The position numbers were made by a program, and so were the translations under genes. The notes beneath the pieces were generated by a model that ran no database searches, was not told the origin of the DNA, and was given only the letters and a program-made list of their open reading frames with translations. From Verrucomicrobiota bacterium (GTDB taxonomy: Bacteria; Verrucomicrobiota; Verrucomicrobiia; Opitutales; JAKPNF01), in assembly GCA_029548565.1 (NCBI GenBank), contig JAKPNF010000139.1, positions 1-33,424 of the forward strand: 33,424 nt of DNA, given 5' to 3'. This document shows positions 17,912 through 26,641 of the stretch, piece by piece; position 1 is the first letter of the stretch, and the number at the start of each line of letters is the position of its first letter.

Positions 17912-19300
17912 TTGCACTTCATGAGAGTGGGCGCTTCCAACAACCTGGGCAGAGACCGCATCGCACCGCTGCTGTGGCGCTTGGCGCTGCCCGCGATTTT
18001 CGCGCAGGTTGTCAACGCGCTGTACAACATCGTCGACCGTATTTACATCGGGCACATTGCGGAGGCGGGCGCGCTGGCGCTCACGGGGCTGGGCGTGAGC
18101 TTTCCCATCCTTATTATTTTGGCGGCCTTCGGCTCATTGATCGGCGCGGGCGGCCCGCCGCTGGCGGCGATCGCCATGGGCGCCAGGCACGAAGAGCGCG
18201 CCGAGCATTATTTGGGAAACGCGCTGAGCTTCACCGTTATTTTTTCCGTCATCATGACGGTCGTGATGCTGCTGGCCGCCGAGCCGCTGCTGCGCGTGTT
18301 TGGCGCCAGCGACGAGACGATGCCCTACGCGCAGCAGTATCTGGACATCTATTTGCTCGGCACGATTTTTTCCATGCTGGGCATCGGGCTTGGCGGGTTT
18401 ATCGCCACGCAGGGGTTTGCCAAAACCGCGATGATGACCAGCGTCATCGGCGCGGTCGTGAACATTGTGCTGGACCCGATTTTTATCTTTTGGATCGGCT
18501 GGGGCGTACGCGGGGCGGCCGTGGCCACGGTCATCGCGCAGGCCGCCTCGGCCGCGTGGATCCTTTATTTTTTTCTGAGCAAGCAAACGCAACTAAGCAT
18601 TCGAAAAAAATACCTGCCGCTGGACATCCGCGTGCTGCGCCCGATGATCGCGCTGGGTTTTTCGCCGTTTGTGATGCTCTGCGGCGACGTGGCCATCATG
18701 GCCGTCATCAACTCCTCGCTGCTTAAGTACGGGGGCTATCTGGCCGTCGGCGCCATGACGATCACGATCAGCATCAGCGGCGTGGGGTTTATGCCGCTGT
18801 TCGGCGTCACACAGGGCGCGCAGCCCATCATCTCCTACAACTACGGCGCGCGCAAGACGACGCGTGTGCGCCACTGTTTCCGGCTGCTGCTAAAGACCTC
18901 CATCATTTGGGCGACAGGGCTGTGGCTGGTCATGCTGCTGTTTCCAAAAGTGTTCATCGGCATCTTCACCTCCGACCCTCAGTTGACCGAATTGACGGCC
19001 AAGACCATGCGCGTGGCGCTGGCGATGATTTTTTTGATGGGCATCCAATTCTCCTGCCAGCAGACCTTTGTCGCGCTGGGTCAAGCCAAGCGTTCGCTGT
19101 GGCTTTCGGTGACGCGAAAAATCTTCCTGCTCATTCCGCTGGCGCTGCTGCTGCCGCTGCTGTTTTCGGATAACGAAGGCAAAATGTTCGGCGTGCTGCT
19201 CGCCCTACCCATATCGGATTTGCTGGCCGTGGCCATCACCGCGGGCGTCTTCGCCTGGAGCTTCAAACGACTTTTACTAAAACGCCTGCGCGGGTTTTGA
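17912..19300 (+). CDS. MATE family efflux transporter
   Basis: 12-TM pattern; LALPAIFAQVVNALYNIVDRIYIGHI, GVTQGAQPIISYNYGARK. Confidence 0.92.
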   Translation: MHFMRVGASNNLGRDRIAPLLWRLALPAIFAQVVNALYNIVDRIYIGHIAEAGALALTGLGVSFPILIILAAFGSLIGAGGPPLAAIAMGARHEERAEHYLGNALSFTVIFSVIMTVVMLLAAEPLLRVFGASDETMPYAQQYLDIYLLGTIFSMLGIGLGGFIATQGFAKTAMMTSVIGAVVNIVLDPIFIFWIGWGVRGAAVATVIAQAASAAWILYFFLSKQTQLSIRKKYLPLDIRVLRPMIALGFSPFVMLCGDVAIMAVINSSLLKYGGYLAVGAMTITISISGVGFMPLFGVTQGAQPIISYNYGARKTTRVRHCFRLLLKTSIIWATGLWLVMLLFPKVFIGIFTSDPQLTELTAKTMRVALAMIFLMGIQFSCQQTFVALGQAKRSLWLSVTRKIFLLIPLALLLPLLFSDNEGKMFGVLLALPISDLLAVAITAGVFAWSFKRLLLKRLRGF

Positions 19301-19310
19301 CAAGCGCACA

Positions 19311-19347
19311 AAAAAAAGCACCTGCAATTTCGCGGGTGCTTTTTTTG
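19311..19347. terminator. Bidirectional rho-independent terminator between the MATE gene and the small lipoprotein gene
   Basis: aaaaaaa-GCACCTGC-aatttc-GCGGGTGC-ttttttt (one G:U pair). Confidence 0.85.
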
Positions 19348-19366
19348 TAGAAACAAATTTCCTCTC

Positions 19367-19846
19367 TTATAGGAACAGCACCGGCGAATTTTGCTGCAGC
19401 AGTTTGTAAACATCGCCGTCCTTGCGCAGCAGCACGCTGGTGGACGCCCAGTCCGGCGTGATCTCTCCGGTTTCCTTGCGGCCGAGCTTGCGGCGGAACT
19501 GCACGTTGACAGCCAGGGTGTTTTTGTCCGAGGAGGCGATCACGCTGGTGATCGTCCAGTCCAGTTCAATGTAAAAATAGTTAACGAAGCTGCGGCGGAT
19601 GCGCGAGTCCAGCACGGCCGCCGTGCCCAGGTAGTCGGAACTGACCCAGTCCATGAACTGCGTGGCGTTGCGGTTGGTGTAGGCGCCCACGAGGTTGCCG
19701 AGGGACTTTTGCGCCTCGTCGCGCAGCGCCCAGTCCGTGTCTTTGCCGACGGAGGAGAACGACCATTTATTCTGCGCGTTGTTGCAACCCGTCCAAAGAA
19801 AAACCGCCAATAACACGGCGATCAATGAGCGTAACACGGTTTTCAT
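19367..19846 (-). CDS. Small secreted protein/putative lipoprotein, possibly NTF2-like
   Basis: MKTVLRSLIAVLLAVFLWTGCNNAQ signal with Cys; the rest is alpha+beta with LVGAYTNRNATQFMDWVSSDY. Same strand, 28 bp after the outer-membrane protein gene. Confidence 0.6.
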   Translation of the reverse strand: MKTVLRSLIAVLLAVFLWTGCNNAQNKWSFSSVGKDTDWALRDEAQKSLGNLVGAYTNRNATQFMDWVSSDYLGTAAVLDSRIRRSFVNYFYIELDWTITSVIASSDKNTLAVNVQFRRKLGRKETGEITPDWASTSVLLRKDGDVYKLLQQNSPVLFL

Positions 19847-19874
19847 TATTTATTTTCAGGGATTTCTTCGAGGC

Positions 19875-21641
19875 TTAACGCTTCCCATAGGAGGCGTCCA
19901 ACGGAATGGTGACACCCATGGTGAAAACGCTCTCGCGGTAATTGCGGTTGCCTGTTTGGAAATTAAAGTCGTTCAAAAGCGCCTTCAAATAAACGGTGGC
20001 GTTTGTTTTCCAACCGAAAATATTTTCGGGGCGATAGTTGAATGTCACGTTGAAATAGAACTGCTCGGAGTCGTCCACGCGGTCGGAAACAAAGCGGTTT
20101 TGCCCCACTTTGAGGTTTGTGGTGAAGCGCGTCTTGGGCAGGTCGAACACCAGGCCCAGCGAGTAGTCGTACACTTTGTTGATGTCGTTGGTGATGTCGT
20201 CCTGCGTGTAACTGGTGCCGAAATTAAGCGTGGGCTTAAGCGTGAGGTTGGAGCTGAACGAGTGCGTGTAGCCGAAGGACTGCTTGAAGGTGTAGTCGAG
20301 CTTGTCCTTGTCTTTGGCAAAGGAGTCCGCGCGCGTCACGCCAAAGTCCGTTGCGCTGTTGAGCACCTTGAACAGCTCGTCGGAGTAACCCACCGAGCTG
20401 TACACATTGGCCAGTGACTGGTTCCTTGTCTCGATCTCCTGATTCTCCACGGCCACGCTCATGCGCAGGCGGTTCTTCTCGCGCTTGAGCAGCTTGGAGG
20501 TGTTCAAGGTCAATTCGGGGCGGTAAGTCTCCGTGCGGCCGTTGGCATTTTCCAACTGGTTGCGGTACCACAGGAAATTGGCGCCCAACTGCGTGACGGG
20601 CGAGGTTTTGAACGCCCAGCAAATCTGTGTTTTTTCCCTGTCGGTGTCCGCCGCGCCGGTCAGGGTGCGGAACTTCGGGTCAACGCGCTCGTAGAGCACC
20701 GTGAACGTGTGCGGATCGGAAGGCTTGAGCACGCCCTGAACGCGGTGTGCCATGCCCTCGTATTTCTTGCGGGCGGCGTTGGCGCGCGGGCTTTCGTCGG
20801 TCGAGGAAACCGCCGACTCGCCGGAGACGGTGAGTTTCTTGGGGATCAGCTCCAGCGAATAATTCACCGAGCCGATGTCGTTGCGGTAGAGCTGGTCGTT
20901 GACAAGCTGACGATCGGAATCGTCCGTGCGGATGTACGACAGCCCGATATGCGCGCGTTTCTTAAAAAGGTTCTGGCGCAAATTCACACCGGCAACCTGG
21001 CGCTCCTTCACCTTCAAGTCGTCCGCGCGCCACATTTCGTCCCAACGGGCGTAGGCGTAACCCCACATGGCGCGCACATCCAACGCGTTGTCCTTGCCGC
21101 TAAGGTAGGAGAAATTCAAACCCTGCAAGCGCGTGCGGTTGGTGTATTGCGAGTACGACTCGTAAAAATCCCCGCCCACGAGCGTCGCCTTGCCGAACTT
21201 CACCCCAAAGGCCGCCTGGTCGAGACCAAACTTGCTGCCGTTGTTGCGCGTCCTGTCGTCCGAAAAGCGCACCCGGAAGGAATGCGTGTACTGCAAGTTG
21301 CCAAAGTTGCCCTTGCCGGAAAGACCGATCACGTCCCAGTAAGTGAAGCCCTGCTGGTAAGTCGTCGCGGCTTTGCCCGGGCCGCTGATGTTGGCGTAGG
21401 TCACCTCAAAGGTGTTGGTCAGATGAAGCTCGTGCTTGTCGGCGGGGGCCTTTTTCGCCGTGTCGATCGCCTTTTTAGCGGCAGCGGCTTTCTGCGCCGC
21501 CACCTTTTGCTGCTCGGCGGCCTTCTGTTTTTCCTGAGCCGCGCGCACGCTCGCTCCGGTGTCCGCCCCCAGGCACACCCCCAGCGCCAGGATGCCCAAG
21601 GCAGCCCGCCCGATCGCGCGGCGTATGAGGGTTAGATTCAT
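19875..21641 (-). CDS. Large putative outer-membrane beta-barrel protein with N-terminal Ala/Lys/Gln-rich segment
   Basis: Signal peptide MNLTLIRRAIGRAALGILALGVCLGA; AAQEKQKAAEQQKVAAQKAAAAKKAIDTAKK; then many amphipathic alternating strands to the C-terminus. Start set at 21639-21641. Confidence 0.7.
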   Translation of the reverse strand: MNLTLIRRAIGRAALGILALGVCLGADTGASVRAAQEKQKAAEQQKVAAQKAAAAKKAIDTAKKAPADKHELHLTNTFEVTYANISGPGKAATTYQQGFTYWDVIGLSGKGNFGNLQYTHSFRVRFSDDRTRNNGSKFGLDQAAFGVKFGKATLVGGDFYESYSQYTNRTRLQGLNFSYLSGKDNALDVRAMWGYAYARWDEMWRADDLKVKERQVAGVNLRQNLFKKRAHIGLSYIRTDDSDRQLVNDQLYRNDIGSVNYSLELIPKKLTVSGESAVSSTDESPRANAARKKYEGMAHRVQGVLKPSDPHTFTVLYERVDPKFRTLTGAADTDREKTQICWAFKTSPVTQLGANFLWYRNQLENANGRTETYRPELTLNTSKLLKREKNRLRMSVAVENQEIETRNQSLANVYSSVGYSDELFKVLNSATDFGVTRADSFAKDKDKLDYTFKQSFGYTHSFSSNLTLKPTLNFGTSYTQDDITNDINKVYDYSLGLVFDLPKTRFTTNLKVGQNRFVSDRVDDSEQFYFNVTFNYRPENIFGWKTNATVYLKALLNDFNFQTGNRNYRESVFTMGVTIPLDASYGKR

Positions 21642-21737
21642 AGTGGGAACAAGATCCATTTGCGGTTCGTTTGGCGTGTTCGCGCCAAGCCTGCCACGAA
21701 GAAGCAGCGCCGTTATTGGCATCACTCTCTACAAAAA

Positions 21738-21765
21738 GTATAGCCTTACTAAACAAACTTTCAAT
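21738..21765 (-). promoter_or_regulatory. Putative sigma70-like promoter for the outer-membrane protein gene
   Basis: On the minus strand TTGAAA (21765-21760), 16-nt spacer, TATACT (21743-21738), about 100 bp upstream of the start codon in an AT-rich region. Confidence 0.5.
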
Positions 21766-21911
21766 ACTTTTTTGAGCTTTTATCAACGAGTTAAGACCAC
21801 TGGTAAGGTATGCTTTATGGGCTGTTTTTCGAGCAAACAAACCACAAAACAAAGCCGCGCGCGCAAATCGGGTTGAAAGGCGTTTGGGAATTTGCAACAG
21901 TGTCCTTTAAT

Positions 21912-22823
21912 ATGCTCACGTTCGACCAGACAAAAGCCGCGCTGCCCAAAGAGGCGCTGCAGACCATCGAGAACCTGCCCTACCGGAAAATCGGCTCGGG
22001 CAAAGTGCGCGAGATTTACGACTTGGGCGACAAGCTCCTGATTGTGGCCAGCGACCGGCTCTCGGCCTTCGACGTCGTGCTGCCCGACGGCATTCCCGGC
22101 AAGGGAATCCTGCTGACGCAGATCAGCCTGTGGTGGTTCGCCCAAACGGCCGACATCATGCAAAATCACCTGGTCGAAAACCACGACGCGGCCCTGGCCG
22201 AGCTGCTCAAAGACCGCCTCGAGCTGCAACACCGCGCGATGCTGGTAAAAAAACTGCGCCCCATGCCGGTGGAAGCCGTCGTGCGCGGCTACCTGGCCGG
22301 CAGCGGCTGGAAGGACTATTTGAAAACCGGCGCCATCGTCGACCACCAACTGCCCGACGGCATGCAGGAAAGCCAGCAATTGCCACAACCCTTGTTCACG
22401 CCCTCCACCAAGGAAAGCGCGGGACACGACGAGCCGATCAGCCTGAAACGCTGCGAGGAAATTTTGGGCAAGGAAATTTTCGAAAAAGTGATGGGCACCT
22501 CGTTGGCACTGTACCAACGCGGCGCCCAGCGCGCCGACAAAGCCGGCCTCATTTTGGCCGACACCAAATTCGAATTCGGCACCGACGAGAACGACAACAT
22601 CTTTTTGATCGACGAGGTGCTCACACCGGACTCCTCGCGCTACTGGCCCAAGGACGGTTACGAAATCGGGAAAACCCCGCACGCCTTCGACAAGCAATAC
22701 GTGCGCGACTACCTCGAAACGCTCGACTGGAACAAACAAGCCCCCGGCCCGCGCCTGCCCGCCCAAGTCATCGAGCAAACGCAAGCGCGCTACCTGGATG
22801 CGATCAAGCACTTCATGGCGTAG
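21912..22823 (+). CDS. purC: Phosphoribosylaminoimidazole-succinocarboxamide synthase
   Basis: YRKIGSGKVREIYDLGDKLLIVASDRLSAFDVVLPDGIPGKG, VRGYLAGSGWKDY, DTKFEFG. Start set at MLTFDQ (21912). Confidence 0.95.
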   Translation: MLTFDQTKAALPKEALQTIENLPYRKIGSGKVREIYDLGDKLLIVASDRLSAFDVVLPDGIPGKGILLTQISLWWFAQTADIMQNHLVENHDAALAELLKDRLELQHRAMLVKKLRPMPVEAVVRGYLAGSGWKDYLKTGAIVDHQLPDGMQESQQLPQPLFTPSTKESAGHDEPISLKRCEEILGKEIFEKVMGTSLALYQRGAQRADKAGLILADTKFEFGTDENDNIFLIDEVLTPDSSRYWPKDGYEIGKTPHAFDKQYVRDYLETLDWNKQAPGPRLPAQVIEQTQARYLDAIKHFMA

Positions 22824-22829
22824 GACTAC

Positions 22830-23570
22830 CTAGCAATCGCACTGTCTGGCGTCTTTCCAACGCACGACCACGCGTGTGCGCTCCGTCTGCCCGGAGCTGA
22901 GAATGTGAAACGACTGCTCGCCCAGCACACGGCACGAGGCGGCGATGCGCTCGCCCGGAAAAACCTCCTGCAAAAACCACATGCCGATCGATTGCGGCTC
23001 GTGGTTCAGGCAAAATTCCAGGCTCAGCGGCTCCATCGCCCAGGTGATATAGACGGCGTTGTTGACGTGGTTGTTTAAGTCTATGTCGTCCTTGCGCACG
23101 CCGAAATCCGACTGCAGCAGGGCGCCCTCTTGCGGAAATTGCGGGCGTTCAAAATCGGTGTCGTCGGCAAATTCCAAAACATTGGGCCATTGCCCCAACA
23201 CGCTCAGCCGCGCGATGCGGCGGGCTTTCAAATCAAACAGCACAAACAGCGTGCGCGCGGTGGCGACCAGCTCACCCTTTTCGTCGGTGATGATGAACTC
23301 GCGGTCGGTGGACACTGCCGTGCGCTTGCTCGGCCAGGTGGTGATGGTGATGCGCTCGCGCCAGCGCGGCAGGCGCTTGAAAGACAGCGTGGATTTTGAC
23401 AGCGCCCAGCCCACCCCCAATTCCTTGAGCCGCGCGTGCCCCACGCCTATCTGGTCGGCGTGCGTGCTGGCGGCCTCCTGCATCAATGAAAGCAACGCCG
23501 CGAGTTTCAAGCGCCCCTTGCTGTCCACGTCGCTGATGCGCACGCGGTAACTGCCCACAAATTTGCTCAT
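22830..23570 (-). CDS. Acyl-ACP thioesterase family protein (hotdog fold)
   Basis: MSKFVGSYRVRISDVDSKGRLKLAALLSLMQEAASTHAD and DIDLNNHVNNAVYITWAMEPL, the FatA/FatB-type catalytic NxH region. Confidence 0.85.
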   Translation of the reverse strand: MSKFVGSYRVRISDVDSKGRLKLAALLSLMQEAASTHADQIGVGHARLKELGVGWALSKSTLSFKRLPRWRERITITTWPSKRTAVSTDREFIITDEKGELVATARTLFVLFDLKARRIARLSVLGQWPNVLEFADDTDFERPQFPQEGALLQSDFGVRKDDIDLNNHVNNAVYITWAMEPLSLEFCLNHEPQSIGMWFLQEVFPGERIAASCRVLGEQSFHILSSGQTERTRVVVRWKDARQCDC

Positions 23571-23709
23571 GCAGAAAATTCTAAAACACCGCCGCGCATG
23601 CACGAAGCCTTTTTTACTTTAAAAACACACGGCGCATGGATAAAGAAATTGCCCAGCGTACCCCTTTCTCTCATAGTTACAAAAAGAAAAACGGATTTTT
23701 AACCCCCTT

Positions 23710-24849
23710 ATGAAAACGTTCTGTTTCCTGCTGCTGACCTTGCCTGCGTGCGCTTTGGGCGTCGGAATCTTTGGCCAGCAAGACAACTTTATCTCCAACG
23801 GCAGCTTTGACACACGCGGCGGTTGGTCGGGCGATGGTTCCATCGCCCAGGATCCCACCGACAAAAACAACAAAGTATATTCGGTCAAACTGGATGGAAA
23901 GCTGAAAAATTTTTCCACCTCAGTCACCATGCCGAAGGAAAACAAGCCCCTGGTACTGCGTTTTCGTGCCTACGCCAGCAAAACATTTGAACTTGTCAAC
24001 CCCACCAAACCGGCCGCGTTCACGCTGGAGGTTCGCATCAAGGATTTTGGGTTTTACAGATACAATGAGCCTTTGCCCTGTATTTTGACCGAGCGCGCGG
24101 CATGGCAGGAATTCAGTTTCCCGGTAAAGTCCATAGGCAAGGAATCTTGCGAGCTGCGCTTTGCCATCCCCTTGAGCAAAGGCGAGCTGCTCTTTGATGA
24201 CTTTGTGCTCTGCTACGCAGACGAACAGGATTCCTGCGCACAATCGAAAAACAAAAAGGAAACTCCTGCGCCCCGCGATGTGTACAAATCCGAAAATTTG
24301 CTCACCAACGGCAACTTCGAATCCTCGACGCGCCCATGGGGCGGAGATGGCAAGATAATCGAGGATCCCCGTGAAAAAGGACAAAAAATATACAGACTCC
24401 CTTTGCGGCACGATTCCCGTGGCGCAGAAAACTCGCAGGCGCTTTATCGCCGCCACACATTTTCTCAAAAAGACGAAAAGAAGCTCTTCGAACTTACCTT
24501 TCGTGCCCGCCCGCACTTCGCGAGCTCGGAAATTCCTCAATTCATTTCCGGTCACTTGCTTGTTGGCCGCGTGGCCGACCCGAAAACCAGAGTGTCCGGT
24601 TTGGGAACCACCACCCAGATCAGGTTTACGGAAAACGACAAGTGGATCGGCGTTCGCCACTTGATAGCCACCGCTCCCGAACAGGGTTTCTATGAGGAAA
24701 AAAACTTAAAAAAATACCTGGATTTCTATCTGAAACTGCAGGTCGCAATTGGCGAGGGCTACATTGATTTCGACGACTTTGTCCTGCGCGAAGTCGACCC
24801 GGCCAAGTATACGAAAAAACCGGGAGTTTTTGAGCTGTCCAACCCTTAA
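23710..24849 (+). CDS. Secreted protein with two CBM-like beta-sandwich modules (paralogue of next gene)
   Basis: Signal peptide; FISNGSFDTRGGWSGDG ... LLFDDFVL and LLTNGNFESSTRPWGGDG ... IDFDDFVLREVDPAKY, resembling CBM4/9-type modules. Confidence 0.7.
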   Translation: MKTFCFLLLTLPACALGVGIFGQQDNFISNGSFDTRGGWSGDGSIAQDPTDKNNKVYSVKLDGKLKNFSTSVTMPKENKPLVLRFRAYASKTFELVNPTKPAAFTLEVRIKDFGFYRYNEPLPCILTERAAWQEFSFPVKSIGKESCELRFAIPLSKGELLFDDFVLCYADEQDSCAQSKNKKETPAPRDVYKSENLLTNGNFESSTRPWGGDGKIIEDPREKGQKIYRLPLRHDSRGAENSQALYRRHTFSQKDEKKLFELTFRARPHFASSEIPQFISGHLLVGRVADPKTRVSGLGTTTQIRFTENDKWIGVRHLIATAPEQGFYEEKNLKKYLDFYLKLQVAIGEGYIDFDDFVLREVDPAKYTKKPGVFELSNP

Positions 24850-24861
24850 TTTTTCTTTCCC

Positions 24862-25968
24862 ATGAAACGCCCTCTCCTGCTTTTACTCGCCCTGCCCCTG
24901 TGCGCCTTTGGCGCCGCCAAACCCGCCGACGCGCAGGAAAATTTTATCTCCAACGGAAGCTTTGACTCGCGCAGCGGCTGGTCGGATGATGGCACCGTCT
25001 CCTCGGACTCGGACGACAAACAAAACGGTTTTTATGTGGTGAGGCTCGGGCTGAAGGAGAAATCCTTTTCCACAAAGATAAAGCTGCCGAAAACAAAAAA
25101 GCCCATGCAGTTGACCTTTCGCGTGCGCCCCAGCGCGCAGTTTGAACTGGCCAACCCATCTTATCCCGATGCGTTCTCGCTCGTGCTCAAGCCCAGGATC
25201 CAGCGCGAATCCGGCAACGGACCACTGGGAAAATCTGCGGAGGTGATAGACGAACGCGGACAATGGAAAGAAATCACAGTGCCTGTGGAAACAAGAAGGG
25301 AGACCGAATGCGAGCTGATCGTGACCGTTCCTGCGGGCAAAGGCGAGATCGCCTTTGACGACTTTTCGCTCGTATACGACGTCAAGGGCGAGGAAGACGA
25401 GGACGAAGACGAGGAAAAATCCTCCTCCAAAAAAGAAGACAACACCCGCCCGCCTTCCGCCGATGTTTATCGCTCGGAAAATATTTTGCCCAATGGCAAC
25501 TTCGCATCCGTGCACCACTGGCGTGGGGACGGAAAGATCATCACCGATCCCAAAGACCAAAACCGCATTTACACTCTGTCCATGCGCGGCAGCGAGCAGT
25601 CGCTTTTCCGGCGGCAGACCTTCACGCTCAAGGACAGCAAAAAACTCTATGAGCTGACCTTCCGCACCCGCGTGATAGCCGACGATGCGGCCGCCGTCAA
25701 AGAAGGAAAATATTTCCAAATTTCGCAGGAGCAATACACCCCCAAAAGAGGTTCTTACCGAAAGACAAACACGCTAAGCCCAAAAATCACCGAACTGGAC
25801 AAATGGGTGGGCGTGCGCTACCGGATCAACACTTCACAACTGCTGGATTTTTATCTGGAGGTCACGGCCGCGCCCTTCAAGGGCATCATCGACTTTGACG
25901 ACTTTGTCCTGCGCGAGGTAGACCCCGCCAAATTCAAGGCCGAGGACGGCGTTTTCGAATGGCCCTAA
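24862..25968 (+). CDS. Secreted protein with two CBM-like modules and acidic linker (paralogue of previous gene)
   Basis: Signal peptide; FISNGSFDSRSGWSDDG ... AFDDFSLVYD, linker GEEDEDEDEEKSSSKKED, ILPNGNFASVHHWRGDG ... IDFDDFVLREVDPAKF. Confidence 0.7.
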   Translation: MKRPLLLLLALPLCAFGAAKPADAQENFISNGSFDSRSGWSDDGTVSSDSDDKQNGFYVVRLGLKEKSFSTKIKLPKTKKPMQLTFRVRPSAQFELANPSYPDAFSLVLKPRIQRESGNGPLGKSAEVIDERGQWKEITVPVETRRETECELIVTVPAGKGEIAFDDFSLVYDVKGEEDEDEDEEKSSSKKEDNTRPPSADVYRSENILPNGNFASVHHWRGDGKIITDPKDQNRIYTLSMRGSEQSLFRRQTFTLKDSKKLYELTFRTRVIADDAAAVKEGKYFQISQEQYTPKRGSYRKTNTLSPKITELDKWVGVRYRINTSQLLDFYLEVTAAPFKGIIDFDDFVLREVDPAKFKAEDGVFEWP

Positions 25969-26077
25969 ACCCAAAACTTCCTCTCAAAAGCCTTTTTCTT
26001 GCTCTCGGACTTGCAAAATGCCGGCAAGGGTGTAGGTTTTTCTTTACTCCCTCAAAACAAAAACTCTCTCAACTCTT

Positions 26078-26578
26078 ATGGACCATAAAATAAGCATAGA
26101 CCTCCTCAACAAGGCGGTGGCGGACGAACTGTTGTCCGTCCACCAGTACATGTACTTTCACTTTCTGTGCGAGGATCGCGGCTACGGCCCGCTCGCCGGA
26201 ATTTTCAAGCGCATTTCCATCACGGAAATGATCCACGTCGAGAAACTGGCCGAGCGCATTTTATTCCTCAAAGGCGAGGTGATCATGAAGCTCTCCGGCC
26301 CCGTGCAGTACATCCACGAAGTGCCCGAAATGCTCAAGCACTCGCGCGAGCTGGAGCAAACAGCATCCGACAACTACAACCAGTGGGCCAAGATCGCCTC
26401 CGAGAACAGCGACCGCGTAACGAAAAAACTGTTCGACTCGCTGCTGGCGGTGGAAGAAGACCACGAGGACATCTTCGATGTGGAGTTCGACAACCTGGAA
26501 AAACTCGGCGACCACTACATGGCGCTGCAGGCCATCACCCACAGCAAGGAAGCCGCCAAGGGCGAGTCTTCCGACTGA
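26078..26578 (+). CDS. bfr: Bacterioferritin
   Basis: LLNKAVADELLSVHQYMYFHFLCEDRGY, EMIHVEKLAERILFLKGE (heme Met and ferroxidase E/H), VEEDHEDIFD. Confidence 0.93.
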   Translation: MDHKISIDLLNKAVADELLSVHQYMYFHFLCEDRGYGPLAGIFKRISITEMIHVEKLAERILFLKGEVIMKLSGPVQYIHEVPEMLKHSRELEQTASDNYNQWAKIASENSDRVTKKLFDSLLAVEEDHEDIFDVEFDNLEKLGDHYMALQAITHSKEAAKGESSD

Positions 26579-26610
26579 GTTTAAAACGAAAAAGACTTTT
26601 ATTGTCTTTC

Positions 26611-26641
26611 AAAAAAGCCCGGGATAACCCGGGCTTTTTTT
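26611..26641. terminator. Bidirectional rho-independent terminator between bfr and an alpha/beta hydrolase gene
   Basis: aaaaaa-GCCCGGG-ataa-CCCGGGC-tttttt; perfect 7-bp stem. Confidence 0.9.

Noticed and set aside
17851-18726. 291-aa plus-strand ORF overlapping the MATE gene
   Set aside because: Out-of-frame reading of the MATE gene; the 17912-19300 frame has the conserved motifs.
20709-21635. 308-aa plus-strand ORF
   Set aside because: Antisense to the outer-membrane protein gene; no recognisable motifs.
21783-22811. 342-aa minus-strand ORF
   Set aside because: Antisense to purC; shadow ORF.
26078-26578. Bacterioferritin as a heme-less variant
   Set aside because: The EMIH segment retains the heme-ligand Met position and the ferroxidase Glu/His residues, so it looks like an ordinary bacterioferritin.
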